Assembly (NCBI RefSeq): GCF_943373825.1
Contig: NZ_CALSBP010000002.1
Coordinates: 2,469,501 to 2,533,500 of the forward strand
DNA from: Aquimarina spinulae
GTDB taxonomy: Bacteria; Bacteroidota; Bacteroidia; Flavobacteriales; Flavobacteriaceae
Direction of reading: 5' to 3'
Length of the DNA stretch: 64,000 bases
In this document: positions 1-8,895 of the stretch, in pieces
Layout of the letters: every line of letters begins with the position of its first letter
Position numbering within the stretch: position 1 is the stretch's first letter
Program-made: the position numbers and the translations under genes
Notes under the pieces: generated by a model
The model's database searches: none
The model's input: the letters and a program-made list of their open reading frames with translations, nothing else
What the model was told of the DNA's origin: nothing

Positions 1-56
1 AAAATTGGTTTTTGATGTTTTCCTGCTACTATTATATTTTTGTTTTTAATCATCAT
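1..56 (-). CDS. N-terminal start of an unidentified protein, cut by window edge
   Basis: A minus-strand reading frame opens with two consecutive ATG codons (56..54 and 53..51) and stays open to the window edge, giving about 18 residues beginning MMIKNKNIIVAGKHQKPI. This looks like the first strand of an alpha/beta-hydrolase-type protein, but so short a piece cannot prove it. It lies downstream of the AddB-like gene in the same direction, so the two could be co-transcribed. The call is tentative. Confidence 0.4.
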   Translation of the reverse strand, partial: MMIKNKNIIVAGKHQKPI

Positions 57-94
57 AATTCTAAGTATAGAGTTTAGTATCCAAGCTATTGCAG

Positions 95-2830
95 CTACAC
101 TTCTTTTTCAATAAATGGGATTTCAATATTAAAAATTTTCAGGATCAGTTTTTTTAACTGTAGTAGATAATCGTCAAACACTGCATTTGTAATTTCGTAA
201 TTTGCTTTCCCTCTTATGCTTTCTTTTGTCCCAAACTTAAGAAACCCTTCCTGAAGATTCTTAAATGAAATTATGCCTGCTTGAAAAGCTTCTGAAATTG
301 GATTTTCATTATGTTGCATATATGCATACGCCAAAACCTGGATTACTTTGCTGTATTTATATTCATCGGTAATTATATCCCAATCCATAATAACAACATC
401 ATTTCGACCTACTCTTCCTGTCTTATAATCTATTATCCTTACTTGCCCATCCAGCTCATCAATACGATCTACTTTTCCTTTAATATAAATAGGAAAATCC
501 AACTCAGGAATTTTTAATTTCGTTTTTAGATTACTTTCTATCGCCAGAATCTTTAATCGGGCACCACTCTTTATTAGTTTCTCCTCGGCTTTCAAGAAAT
601 TATACACATATTGCTTGGCTACTTCAAAAATCAAAAGATTTTTACCTTGCGTGATATTGAGTTTTGTATATTCTTGTTTAAACTGATCCCGAAGTTCGAT
701 ATCGATTTGGCTTCTCATCTTATCGATATCTTCGATAGTTAGAAACTTATTTTCTAATGGTTTATAAAAAGTTTCGAGTGTATTATGGATAACTGTCCCC
801 AAAGTATTTGCAGCGATAGTTTCTTCTACCTGTTCGGTTTCTGTAACACCCAAAACATATTTATAATAGAAGTCCATCGGGTTTCTTATATAAGCAGTTA
901 ATGCAGAAGGGGACAACCCGTATGCACATAGTTCTTTTAATTTTAGCAAAACCGCTTCATTTTTCTTTATCTGCAATGGTTGGTTAGTTAACATAGGGAC
1001 TTCTGCCGACACTACATATTTTGTGAGTTTATGCTTGGGTCTTTTATCAATATCTAACTGAAGTAGAAATCTGCTCTTTTCTCCACCACCTACTCCTTCG
1101 TCTTCTGTATTATACAGCAGGTATACTTTTTTAGCTCTTTGGATCAATCTATAAAAGTGATATGTATATATAGCGTCTTTTTCTTTATATGTAGGAAGGC
1201 TGTATGCTCTTTTGAGATCATAAGGAATGAAAGAATTCATGCTTTTCCCGGCAGGTAAAACTCCTTCATTAACTGAAGTGATAATAACAGTTTCAAAATC
1301 AAGACATCGGGATTCTAACATTCCCATAAGCTGTAGTCCGCTAAATGGCTCACCAGAAAAATCTAATGTCTCAGACATCATAATATCTTTATACAATGTA
1401 TATAAAGATCCAATCGTTTCTAAGTATTGATAGCTATCATGTAGTGTAAAAACTTTATTAAAAACTAAATGGAAATGATATACATATTCTAGTTCTAACT
1501 CATCGTTTTTCTTATCAAGATTATTCTTGAGTAATAGTATTATTTTTTTACAATTTTCTAAGGCTGTAGTAACATCTTTCCAAGGATCAAATAGTAATGC
1601 AAGAGTTTGTTTCTCCTCATCCGAAGCTTTTTCTTGTAGTTTATCTAATGTTATGTAAACGATATTTTCTTTAGAAATGGTATTGATTAATCGTGTTGCT
1701 TCAAATCCTAATATTCTATACGCGGGTAGGCTATTTAAAATCTCTAATACTAATTTATAATAGAATCCTTTGGAGCTAGAGTTTTTATGAAGGCTAAATA
1801 ACAGCTCAAAAAATGCAGCTATTGGAACTTCTTTAAGAGGTAGTCCCATTGTAATATTTAGGGCTTCGATTGTATTAGGCAATGAATTAAGCAGGGGCTG
1901 CAATAGCGTCTCGTCTGCAAGTACCAAAGCTGTTTTTTCGATCTCGGACTTGGGTATCGAAGTAAGTATCTGACCAATAGATTTTGCTTGCCCTATATTT
2001 TTAGGTACTCCTACCAGAGTAATGTCTTTTTCTTCAGAAAAATTGTTTTGTACCCATTGAAATGGATTCTTTTTATAATATCCCCATTGATTTTTATATG
2101 TTCGTAAGAATAATGATGCTTCGTGGTAGGTATTCTCCATAAAAAATTGATCTGCGTCCCAATACACCCGAGCTATATTAGCTTCTAAAAGTGATTGAAA
2201 AATGATCTGCTCTGCATTATTAAGTGCATTAAACCCTACCAGGATATGTGTTTTACTTTCGGTATTAATATATGCCTGGATATCTTCTGATGCTTTTCTG
2301 TACAGCAACCCTTGATATCCTATTTTTTTGGAAAGCAGTTTATTTTTAAAATTGTCATAGTAATCCATCAGGTTTTCCCAAAACCTAATATAATTTTTAA
2401 CTAATTCGGTCTTTTCTTTTTGTAAATACCAATGGTTTAAGTCTTGTATCCCTGATAAATAAGCAAAAAAGCTCTTATGATCTATACAGTATCTGTCGAT
2501 TTCATTAAAATCATAGATTAGGGTCTGGGCCCAATTACTAAATGTTTCGAAATCTTCCTTTTCTAAGTGAGTATGAGTGTTTAAATAGGTTTCATAAAAC
2601 TCAAATAATGTCTGAACATTATCAATTTGTTGCAATCCTGATAATCGAACAATAAATTCTTCAATACTAAGGATTATTGGCGCAAAAAGAGTTTGATCGG
2701 GATATGTCTCTAAAAGTTCTTTTTTAAGAAAAAGCCCTGCTCTTTTACTAGGCACCAGAAAAATTAGATCACTTATTTTTTCTGTAGTGCCTTGCACTTC
2801 TAGGATAACTTCTTTTAGGAAACTTTTCAA
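95..2830 (-). CDS. AddB-like PD-(D/E)XK nuclease, partner of AddA
   Basis: This 911-residue protein is the inactive-helicase plus nuclease subunit type of the AddAB/RexAB recombination machinery, which processes double-strand DNA ends. The N-terminus carries an AddB-like stretch (LIFLVPSKRAG, about residues 22-32). The C-terminus has the nuclease motif GKVDRIDE...IDYKTG (about 788-805), followed by a Q-containing helix (VIQVLAYAY). The four cysteines that hold the Fe-S cluster in Firmicutes AddB are not seen: the position before the nuclease domain reads RNPMDFYYKY rather than CPxxFF. The only plausible start is TTG at 2830, because an in-frame TAA lies a few codons upstream. The AddA-like gene lies upstream on the same strand, separated by the OmpA gene. 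The family assignment is strong; assembly with the AddA product is inferred. Confidence 0.85.
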   Translation of the reverse strand: MKSFLKEVILEVQGTTEKISDLIFLVPSKRAGLFLKKELLETYPDQTLFAPIILSIEEFIVRLSGLQQIDNVQTLFEFYETYLNTHTHLEKEDFETFSNWAQTLIYDFNEIDRYCIDHKSFFAYLSGIQDLNHWYLQKEKTELVKNYIRFWENLMDYYDNFKNKLLSKKIGYQGLLYRKASEDIQAYINTESKTHILVGFNALNNAEQIIFQSLLEANIARVYWDADQFFMENTYHEASLFLRTYKNQWGYYKKNPFQWVQNNFSEEKDITLVGVPKNIGQAKSIGQILTSIPKSEIEKTALVLADETLLQPLLNSLPNTIEALNITMGLPLKEVPIAAFFELLFSLHKNSSSKGFYYKLVLEILNSLPAYRILGFEATRLINTISKENIVYITLDKLQEKASDEEKQTLALLFDPWKDVTTALENCKKIILLLKNNLDKKNDELELEYVYHFHLVFNKVFTLHDSYQYLETIGSLYTLYKDIMMSETLDFSGEPFSGLQLMGMLESRCLDFETVIITSVNEGVLPAGKSMNSFIPYDLKRAYSLPTYKEKDAIYTYHFYRLIQRAKKVYLLYNTEDEGVGGGEKSRFLLQLDIDKRPKHKLTKYVVSAEVPMLTNQPLQIKKNEAVLLKLKELCAYGLSPSALTAYIRNPMDFYYKYVLGVTETEQVEETIAANTLGTVIHNTLETFYKPLENKFLTIEDIDKMRSQIDIELRDQFKQEYTKLNITQGKNLLIFEVAKQYVYNFLKAEEKLIKSGARLKILAIESNLKTKLKIPELDFPIYIKGKVDRIDELDGQVRIIDYKTGRVGRNDVVIMDWDIITDEYKYSKVIQVLAYAYMQHNENPISEAFQAGIISFKNLQEGFLKFGTKESIRGKANYEITNAVFDDYLLQLKKLILKIFNIEIPFIEKEV

Positions 2831-2935
2831 GTATTTATGATTTTATTGCAAGGTATTAAATCTGAAGGCAAACCTGAACCTCTTAAGAAGAATCGATCGT
2901 GTTAAGTCAAGATCTTTATTTAATTTTCTAAAAAC

Positions 2936-2967
2936 AAAAAACGTCCCGAAAATTTCGGGACGTTTTT
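2936..2967 (-). terminator. Intrinsic terminator after the OmpA gene
   Basis: CGTCCCGAA (2942-2950) pairs perfectly with TTCGGGACG (2954-2962) around a 3-nt loop. It is flanked by A and T runs, so it could stop transcripts in both directions. It sits 27 nt after the minus-strand OmpA gene. Confidence 0.85.
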
Positions 2968-2993
2968 ATTATTATGATTGAGAGATTTTATTC

Positions 2994-4397
2994 TTATTTT
3001 ACTAAGTTAATCTCTACACGTCTGTTTTCTTTTCTACCTTTTCTAGTCTTATTAGAAGAGATAGGTCTGTCTTCACCATAACCAACAGCTGATAATCTGA
3101 ACTGGTCGATACCATTTTCTGTCAAGTAGTTCTTAACAGAATTTGCTCTAGAATCAGATAATCTTTGATTAAGTTTAGCACTTCCTACACTATCAGTATG
3201 TCCTTCTACAGTAAATTTAGCATTAGGGTACTCTTTTAATATCGATATGATATCAGCAAGTGCTTGATTAGACTCTGATTTAATGGTAGATTTACCAGAA
3301 TCGAACAAGATAGTTTTTGCATAGTTATTAAGAGTCTTCTGTACTTCTTCAGTTACTTCTGGACAACCATTGTTAGCAACAGTACCAGCAACGTCAGGAC
3401 AGTTATCATCTTTATCTAATACACCATCACCGTCTTTATCTTGGTAAGGGCATCCATTATTAGCAGCTGGTCCAGCTTCATTAGGACAACCATCTTTACC
3501 GTCAGCGATACCATCACCGTCAGCATCAGGACATCCATTAAGAGCAGGTAATCCAGCTTCAGTAGGACACTCATCTTTAGGATCTGGAACTCCGTCACCG
3601 TCAGTATCAGGACATCCATTAAATTCAGCAGTACCTGCAGTATCAGGACATTCATCTTTAGCATCAGTGATTCCATCACCATCAGTATCAGGACATCCGT
3701 TGAATTCCTCTAAACCAGGAACATCTGGACACTCATCATCTTTGTCATATATTCCGTCACCGTCAGTATCTTTACCTCCAAATGCGAAAGTAAGTCCTGC
3801 AGAATGTTGGAAATGAGTTGGTGGGTAACTACCAGTCTCATAATCTTCAAATACATGCTTATAAGTTGTTTGAAGGTTAAATGCTAAGTTTTCAGTTAAC
3901 CAAAAGTTGAATCCAAGAGAACCGTTTAATGTTCCAGCTCCTTTTTCATCAAGCCAAGTATAACCTCCACCTACACCTAAGTAAGGATCGATCCAACCTG
4001 AACCAAATGCTTTCCTAAAGCTGTAGCTAATTCTACCATCTATGGCATAATAAGATAGGTCATCAACTTTTAAATCTTCTCCTGTAACAGGATTTTCTCC
4101 CCAGTTTTCTATTTTGTTAACCGATCCTGCCGCTGTAAAACTAAAACCATCTCCTATATATCTACCAACAGATAATTTGGAAACAGATGGAAGGATGTTC
4201 CAGTGGTCACTAGCATTAAAATATTCATCGAAAATTTCTCCCTGACTAGTAAGGTCTCCCCCAGTAGGAAAGATGTCAACGGCATTAATACCTATAGAAA
4301 CCGCCCAAGGATTGTTTTCATCTTGTGCATTCGCCGTACTAAATCCAAGTACAAGTAACGAAGCCACTAAAAATCTGCTAAGATGTTTCATATTCAA
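2994..4397 (-). CDS. OmpA-family outer membrane protein with thrombospondin type 3 repeats
   Basis: The 467-residue protein has a signal peptide ([23 protein letters not shown]) and an N-terminal beta-barrel-like region of about 200 residues. Five or so calcium-binding TSP3 repeats of the DTDGDGIxDxxDECP type follow (about 210-345). The C-terminal OmpA domain (about 355-467) has the peptidoglycan-binding core [10 protein letters not shown]...NQRLSDSRA. It is expected to anchor the outer membrane to peptidoglycan, with the Asp-rich linker binding calcium. The start can be ATG 4397 or the ATG two codons later; both lie after the promoter at 4426-4456. It has its own promoter and terminator, so it is probably monocistronic and highly expressed. 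Confidence 0.93.
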   Translation of the reverse strand: MNMKHLSRFLVASLLVLGFSTANAQDENNPWAVSIGINAVDIFPTGGDLTSQGEIFDEYFNASDHWNILPSVSKLSVGRYIGDGFSFTAAGSVNKIENWGENPVTGEDLKVDDLSYYAIDGRISYSFRKAFGSGWIDPYLGVGGGYTWLDEKGAGTLNGSLGFNFWLTENLAFNLQTTYKHVFEDYETGSYPPTHFQHSAGLTFAFGGKDTDGDGIYDKDDECPDVPGLEEFNGCPDTDGDGITDAKDECPDTAGTAEFNGCPDTDGDGVPDPKDECPTEAGLPALNGCPDADGDGIADGKDGCPNEAGPAANNGCPYQDKDGDGVLDKDDNCPDVAGTVANNGCPEVTEEVQKTLNNYAKTILFDSGKSTIKSESNQALADIISILKEYPNAKFTVEGHTDSVGSAKLNQRLSDSRANSVKNYLTENGIDQFRLSAVGYGEDRPISSNKTRKGRKENRRVEINLVK

Positions 4398-4425
4398 TAA
4401 TTTAATTTTTAAGTGTTAATTAGAG

Positions 4426-4456
4426 CAAATGTAATATGTTAAAAATAACTGTCAAA
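4426..4456 (-). promoter_or_regulatory. Bacteroidota-type promoter of the OmpA gene
   Basis: Read on the minus strand, TTTG (4456-4453) is followed after exactly 19 nt by TACATTTG (4433-4426). This is a full match to the TTTG-N19-TAnnTTTG consensus of the Bacteroidota primary sigma factor. The predicted transcript start lies about 20-25 nt before the ATG. Confidence 0.8.
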
Positions 4457-4676
4457 GATAAATCTAATAAATTTTTCTTAACAGGCCAGCATATATCGCA
4501 GCTTTGGAGAGTGTAGTAGTTTTTTCTTACAGTTTTCAAGCCCCAAAAAAAGCAATAATTTTAACCTTATTAGAGAAAAATTAAAGTATTTATCTCAGCA
4601 ATTACGTTACAATTATAAGATAAAAATACCTTTTATCCTTAAATTTCTTTTAGTAATTATAAAAATGATAGTTTAT

Positions 4677-7600
4677 TTATACGTGTTTTAAGGTGATATT
4701 ATCATTAAAATAAATTAGAATTTTACCTTTTATAGTGTGTCCTATTTTTTCAAGAAGTGATGCATAGCCCTGTATTTGTATAGTGTGAGAAGTATTATGA
4801 ACCCCCGTTTTATAATCTATTATGGTGGTTCGATTATTTTTGTCGACTACTACTCTATCTGGTCGAAATAATCTTCCATTAGAAATTATATCTCTTTCGT
4901 TATATACCACATTATCTAAAGAAAAATATTGAGAAAGCTCTGGATGGTCTACAATACCTTTTATTTCATCATAAAGTATTTCTTTTTCAGAAATAGTAAT
5001 CTCTCCTGTTTTGTGGGCTTCTTCAACAACTCTTTTCACATCCTTATATGTATCTATAGAAGCCATAAGATCATGTATCAAATTTCCTTTTTCTATTGCA
5101 TTCTGTTGAGATGTGTCCCATAGTTTACCAGAATTGGTTACAATATTTACCTTATATTTTCGTGAGGAGTCCTCGAATCGAGAAAGTTTAATCACCTTTG
5201 GCTTGTCTTCTATATCTGTATTTAAAACCTCTGTTTTTTCAGGATGGCCAAAAGTATACTCTGTTTTTTCAGGATTCCATTGATCCAAATGTTTTAGATA
5301 TGCTATTAATTTCCCAGAAAAAGTATTTGGGTTACTTTCTCCTTTAGAATTTAATTTCAAATTAGAAACAATATACAGTTGTTCTTTTGCACGAGTAAGT
5401 ACTACATATAATAGATTAAACGCATCTAACTCTAATTGAGCTTGCCTGTTTAATACAATTTCTTCTGCATCTTTACCATACTCAGATATCCCTTTATTAT
5501 AGTTGATAAAAACTTCTTCAAAATTGTCATATTTTTTACTATCTACTGCCAGCCAGGTTTTGGGCTCTATTTCTTCATAGATATCAATATTAGCATATGG
5601 ATAAATAACACAGGGAAACTCCAGTCCTTTTGCTTTATGTATTGTCATGATCTGAATTGCCTGCTCTGTTTCTGGGGCAACAATGCTTAATTTATCTTTT
5701 TTGACATGCCAATACGCTAAAAAACCTACAATACCCTCTGTATGTTTTTGAGTAAATGCAAACACAACATCCAGGAAAAACTGTATATACGCTGTAGTTT
5801 TATCGGCAAGAGAAAAACTGGCTATAATATATTCTACTGCATCATAAAGAGGTTTTATAGCTACTTTGGCAAGATCAAAATCAAGCCCTAGAGTTTTAAG
5901 TTCAGAAGAAAATGTATTCTTAGTACTGTTGATCATTTTTTCCAGAAACAAATGCTTTTCTTGTATTGAAAACTTCTCGGTTAAGAAATGTAATACGTTG
6001 ATTTTTGACTGAAGATGATCAGGTTGTATGCACCAGGTAAGCAGGTCAACAATAAATACAACTTGAGGAGCATTATTAATTAATAATGTTTCTGAAGAAA
6101 TTATAGACAGCCCTCTTTGGGTAAGAAGATCTGCTATAACAGCTCCTTCTTTTTGTTTTCTTACAATAACACATATTTCATTAAGAGGATATCCTTTTTT
6201 GTTTAGTTCGAGTACAGTTTCATACACTTTCTCGGGATATAAATCATTCTCCTGAGCTACATTTTTTGCTTCAACAAATGATAGATTAACGTATCCATTT
6301 TTTTTGGAATTAACTTCTTGTTTATTTCCCAATATATATAATTCTCGATGTTTTTCATTTTTAAAATCACCCGACAAAAAAGTAAATAGACTATTATTGA
6401 ATTTAATAATTTCTTCGTGACTACGATAATTCCTAGGAAGATTAAGAACTTGTTTTTCCTGTATTGAAAAAGGGTTTTCATCAGACGATAAATTGATAAA
6501 TTGTTCTGCTTTCCCTCCTCTCCATCGATAAATTGCTTGTTTTGCATCTCCGACTATAGTAACCTGTCCTCTTTTACCTGTTAATGTTTCTGTTGAAACT
6601 GCATTATCAATAAGAGGGATCAAATTATTCCACTGTAATTCTGAAGTATCCTGAAATTCATCAATAAAATAATCTCTATAACGTTCTCCTAAACGTTCAT
6701 ATATAAACGGAGCTGGCTGATCCTTAATCGCTTTACTTATAATCGTATTAAATTCTGATATTAATAGAATCTTTCTCTCTTTTTTGATCCCAATTAATTC
6801 TTTATTAATTGCATTTAATACCGAAAGAGGTGTAAGGTTTTTGATAATATTTTGAAAAAAACCAATTCGTATTAATAATTGCTTTGTTATTAGAAAAGCA
6901 TCTTCTACAGAAGATCTAATACTATCGATTAGTTCTTTTTTATGAGGGTCTAACTTCGCATTATAGAAAGAGGCTTCTTGTATATTCTGTTTCCAGGCTG
7001 CTTTAAAATCTGCTTTCACCTCACCTTCTGCAAGTTTTAAAAAATGGTTAGGAATCGAGCTTCGAGTAAAATCTGCATATTCTAATCCTTGGGTTTTAAT
7101 GAATTGTAAAACTGTATTCGACTTAGAAATAATATCTTTCTTGCATTCGGCAACCTTTTTATTCAGCTGTTTTTTTAGAACCTCAAAATCGGTAATTGTT
7201 TTATGAGAAAGTTTATTAAGGTGTTCTCTGTCATTTTCACTAAATAACAATCTGGCTATCTTATTCAATTCTATAGTGATATCCCAACTTTTATCATCCT
7301 CTAGCTTGCTAATTGCAAAATCAACGATTAATCTGGTCAGTTCTTCGTTTAGTCCTATCTTGGCAACTACAGCATCTACGGCTTCTTCAATTAAAGCATC
7401 TGTATCCATTTCGATCTCAAAATTCATAGGAATCTCTAAATCATGTGCAAATGTCCTGATTACTCTATGTGTAAATGTATCAATAGTAACAACATCGAAT
7501 GCCGCATAATTATGAAGGATACTTCTAAGAATTCGTTTTGCTTTTTGTTTAAGTTCGAGCTCAGGAATTTTGGTCTCTGTACTTAATTCACTTAACAAAC

Positions 7601-7829
7601 CTTGATATTTTGATCGAGTATCAAGAGCACTAATAGCAACTAAGTTCTCTAATATTCTGGATTTCATCTCAGCTACAGCTTTATTTGTAAAAGTAATTGC
7701 CAGGATATTTTTGTAACTATCTCTATACTCTCCTTTTAAAAGAGCAATCAAGTATGCTTTTACCAAAGTATAGGTTTTACCAGCACCAGCAGCAGCATTG
7801 TAAACAACAAAAGCAGTAGTAGAATTCAA
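4677..7829 (-). CDS. AddA-like UvrD/Rep helicase-nuclease
   Basis: The 1050-residue protein is a superfamily 1 helicase fused to a RecB-type nuclease. The Walker A motif is AAGAGKT (13-19). It also has TFTNKAVAEMK, the Walker B box FIDEFQDTS, the motif TIVGDAKQAIYRWRGG, a UvrD C-terminal motif TIHKAKGLEFP, and the nuclease motif IIDYKTG (about 1004-1009) at the extreme C-terminus. It should unwind and trim double-strand breaks together with the AddB-like product. The start is TTG at 7829, just before the conserved VVYNAAAGAGKT strand; no ATG fits. Both subunits therefore start at TTG, which may keep expression low. An OmpA gene lies between the two. Confidence 0.9.
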   Translation of the reverse strand: MNSTTAFVVYNAAAGAGKTYTLVKAYLIALLKGEYRDSYKNILAITFTNKAVAEMKSRILENLVAISALDTRSKYQGLLSELSTETKIPELELKQKAKRILRSILHNYAAFDVVTIDTFTHRVIRTFAHDLEIPMNFEIEMDTDALIEEAVDAVVAKIGLNEELTRLIVDFAISKLEDDKSWDITIELNKIARLLFSENDREHLNKLSHKTITDFEVLKKQLNKKVAECKKDIISKSNTVLQFIKTQGLEYADFTRSSIPNHFLKLAEGEVKADFKAAWKQNIQEASFYNAKLDPHKKELIDSIRSSVEDAFLITKQLLIRIGFFQNIIKNLTPLSVLNAINKELIGIKKERKILLISEFNTIISKAIKDQPAPFIYERLGERYRDYFIDEFQDTSELQWNNLIPLIDNAVSTETLTGKRGQVTIVGDAKQAIYRWRGGKAEQFINLSSDENPFSIQEKQVLNLPRNYRSHEEIIKFNNSLFTFLSGDFKNEKHRELYILGNKQEVNSKKNGYVNLSFVEAKNVAQENDLYPEKVYETVLELNKKGYPLNEICVIVRKQKEGAVIADLLTQRGLSIISSETLLINNAPQVVFIVDLLTWCIQPDHLQSKINVLHFLTEKFSIQEKHLFLEKMINSTKNTFSSELKTLGLDFDLAKVAIKPLYDAVEYIIASFSLADKTTAYIQFFLDVVFAFTQKHTEGIVGFLAYWHVKKDKLSIVAPETEQAIQIMTIHKAKGLEFPCVIYPYANIDIYEEIEPKTWLAVDSKKYDNFEEVFINYNKGISEYGKDAEEIVLNRQAQLELDAFNLLYVVLTRAKEQLYIVSNLKLNSKGESNPNTFSGKLIAYLKHLDQWNPEKTEYTFGHPEKTEVLNTDIEDKPKVIKLSRFEDSSRKYKVNIVTNSGKLWDTSQQNAIEKGNLIHDLMASIDTYKDVKRVVEEAHKTGEITISEKEILYDEIKGIVDHPELSQYFSLDNVVYNERDIISNGRLFRPDRVVVDKNNRTTIIDYKTGVHNTSHTIQIQGYASLLEKIGHTIKGKILIYFNDNITLKHV

Positions 7830-7978
7830 TTCTTTTTTTTACTAAAATACTAAAACCCGAAATTCTTATACCCATCAATTTCTATAAAATTATAACAACA
7901 AAAAAGGTTGTTTTTATTATCCTATGGGTTTTAATCAATTTATAACAATTATAAATTTTTATTCATCATTCTAATTGT

Positions 7979-7986
7979 TAAATTTG
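7979..7986 (+). promoter_or_regulatory. -7 promoter element of sod
   Basis: TAAATTTG matches TAnnTTTG, 38 nt before the sod ATG. No clear TTTG -33 box is seen at the right distance, so this is a partial match. Confidence 0.5.
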
Positions 7987-8024
7987 ATGTCGCTTTTATT
8001 TTTTATTAATTAAAATAATAACAT

Positions 8025-8633
8025 ATGTCATTCGAATTACCAAAATTAAACTACGCTTTTGATGCGTTAGAACCCCATATAGATGCTCGTACCATGGAAA
8101 TTCATCATGATAAACATCATGCTGGATATACTAGCAAATTAAATGCTGCAATTGAAGGGACTGATCTTGAGGGTAAAACCATTGAAAATATTCTTATTAA
8201 TCTAGATATGTCTAATGGAGCTGTTAGAAATAACGGTGGTGGATATTATAATCATAATTTATTTTGGGAGATAATGTCGCCTAATGGAGGAGATAAGCCT
8301 TCTGGTGAGATTGCAGATGCAATTAATGCAGCGTATGGATCTTTTGATGCTTTTAAAGAAGCATTCTCAAAAGCAGCTGGTACAAGATTTGGATCTGGAT
8401 GGGCTTGGTTATGTGTACATCAGGGAGGGAAAGTAGAAATTTGCTCTACTCCTAATCAAGATAATCCTTTAATGCCTGGTATTGGATGCGGAGGAACCCC
8501 TATCCTTGCATTAGATGTTTGGGAACATGCATATTATTTAAACTACCAAAATCGTCGTCCGGATTATGTCGCAGCATTTTTTAATGTAATTGACTGGAAC
8601 GAAGTAGCAAGCCGATATGCTCAAGGAAAATAA
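8025..8633 (+). CDS. sodA: Superoxide dismutase, Mn/Fe family (Mn-type residues)
   Basis: The 202-residue enzyme converts superoxide to hydrogen peroxide and oxygen in the cytoplasm. The four metal ligands are visible: H27 (MEIHHDKHH), H77 (YYNHNLFW), D164 and H168 ([12 protein letters not shown]). The Gly-Gly before NHNLFW and the Gln in TPNQDNPL are of the manganese type, though cambialistic activity cannot be excluded. There is no signal peptide. It is monocistronic, with a -7 promoter element upstream and two terminators downstream. Confidence 0.95.
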   Translation: MSFELPKLNYAFDALEPHIDARTMEIHHDKHHAGYTSKLNAAIEGTDLEGKTIENILINLDMSNGAVRNNGGGYYNHNLFWEIMSPNGGDKPSGEIADAINAAYGSFDAFKEAFSKAAGTRFGSGWAWLCVHQGGKVEICSTPNQDNPLMPGIGCGGTPILALDVWEHAYYLNYQNRRPDYVAAFFNVIDWNEVASRYAQGK

Positions 8634-8650
8634 GTACTAATATATTTTTT

Positions 8651-8682
8651 AAAAAAGAGTTACAGTATTGTGACTCTTTTTT
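8651..8682 (+). terminator. Intrinsic terminator of sod
   Basis: AAAAAAGAGTTACA (8651-8664) pairs with TGTGACTCTTTTTT (8669-8682), with one T-G wobble and a 4-nt loop, ending in a T run 18 nt after the sod stop. Confidence 0.8.
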
Positions 8683-8713
8683 TATGTGAAAGTATTACGA
8701 AATGTCAGAAAAT

Positions 8714-8742
8714 AAAAAAAGGTGGAAGAACCACCTTTTTTT
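8714..8742. terminator. Second, bidirectional terminator between sod and purF
   Basis: AAAAAAAGGTGG (8714-8725) and CCACCTTTTTTT (8731-8742) form a perfect 12-bp stem around a 5-nt loop, with a T run on either strand. It lies between convergent sod and the purF-like gene and can serve both, although it is about 150 nt beyond the end of the latter. Confidence 0.75.
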
Positions 8743-8895
8743 GCCCCAAATCTACCATGAACTTAACCTACTTATGCTATGGCTTTGCTAATATAGAACG
8801 TTATTTCATAGTGAAAAAATGTTTTAGACGAAAGGTCAAAATACTTGTTGAAATACACAAATTAACCCTTTTTAACAACAAACATTTTTGTTTTT

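Noticed and set aside
3416..3682. 88-residue frame within the OmpA gene
   Set aside because: It is the TSP3 repeat tract read in another frame.
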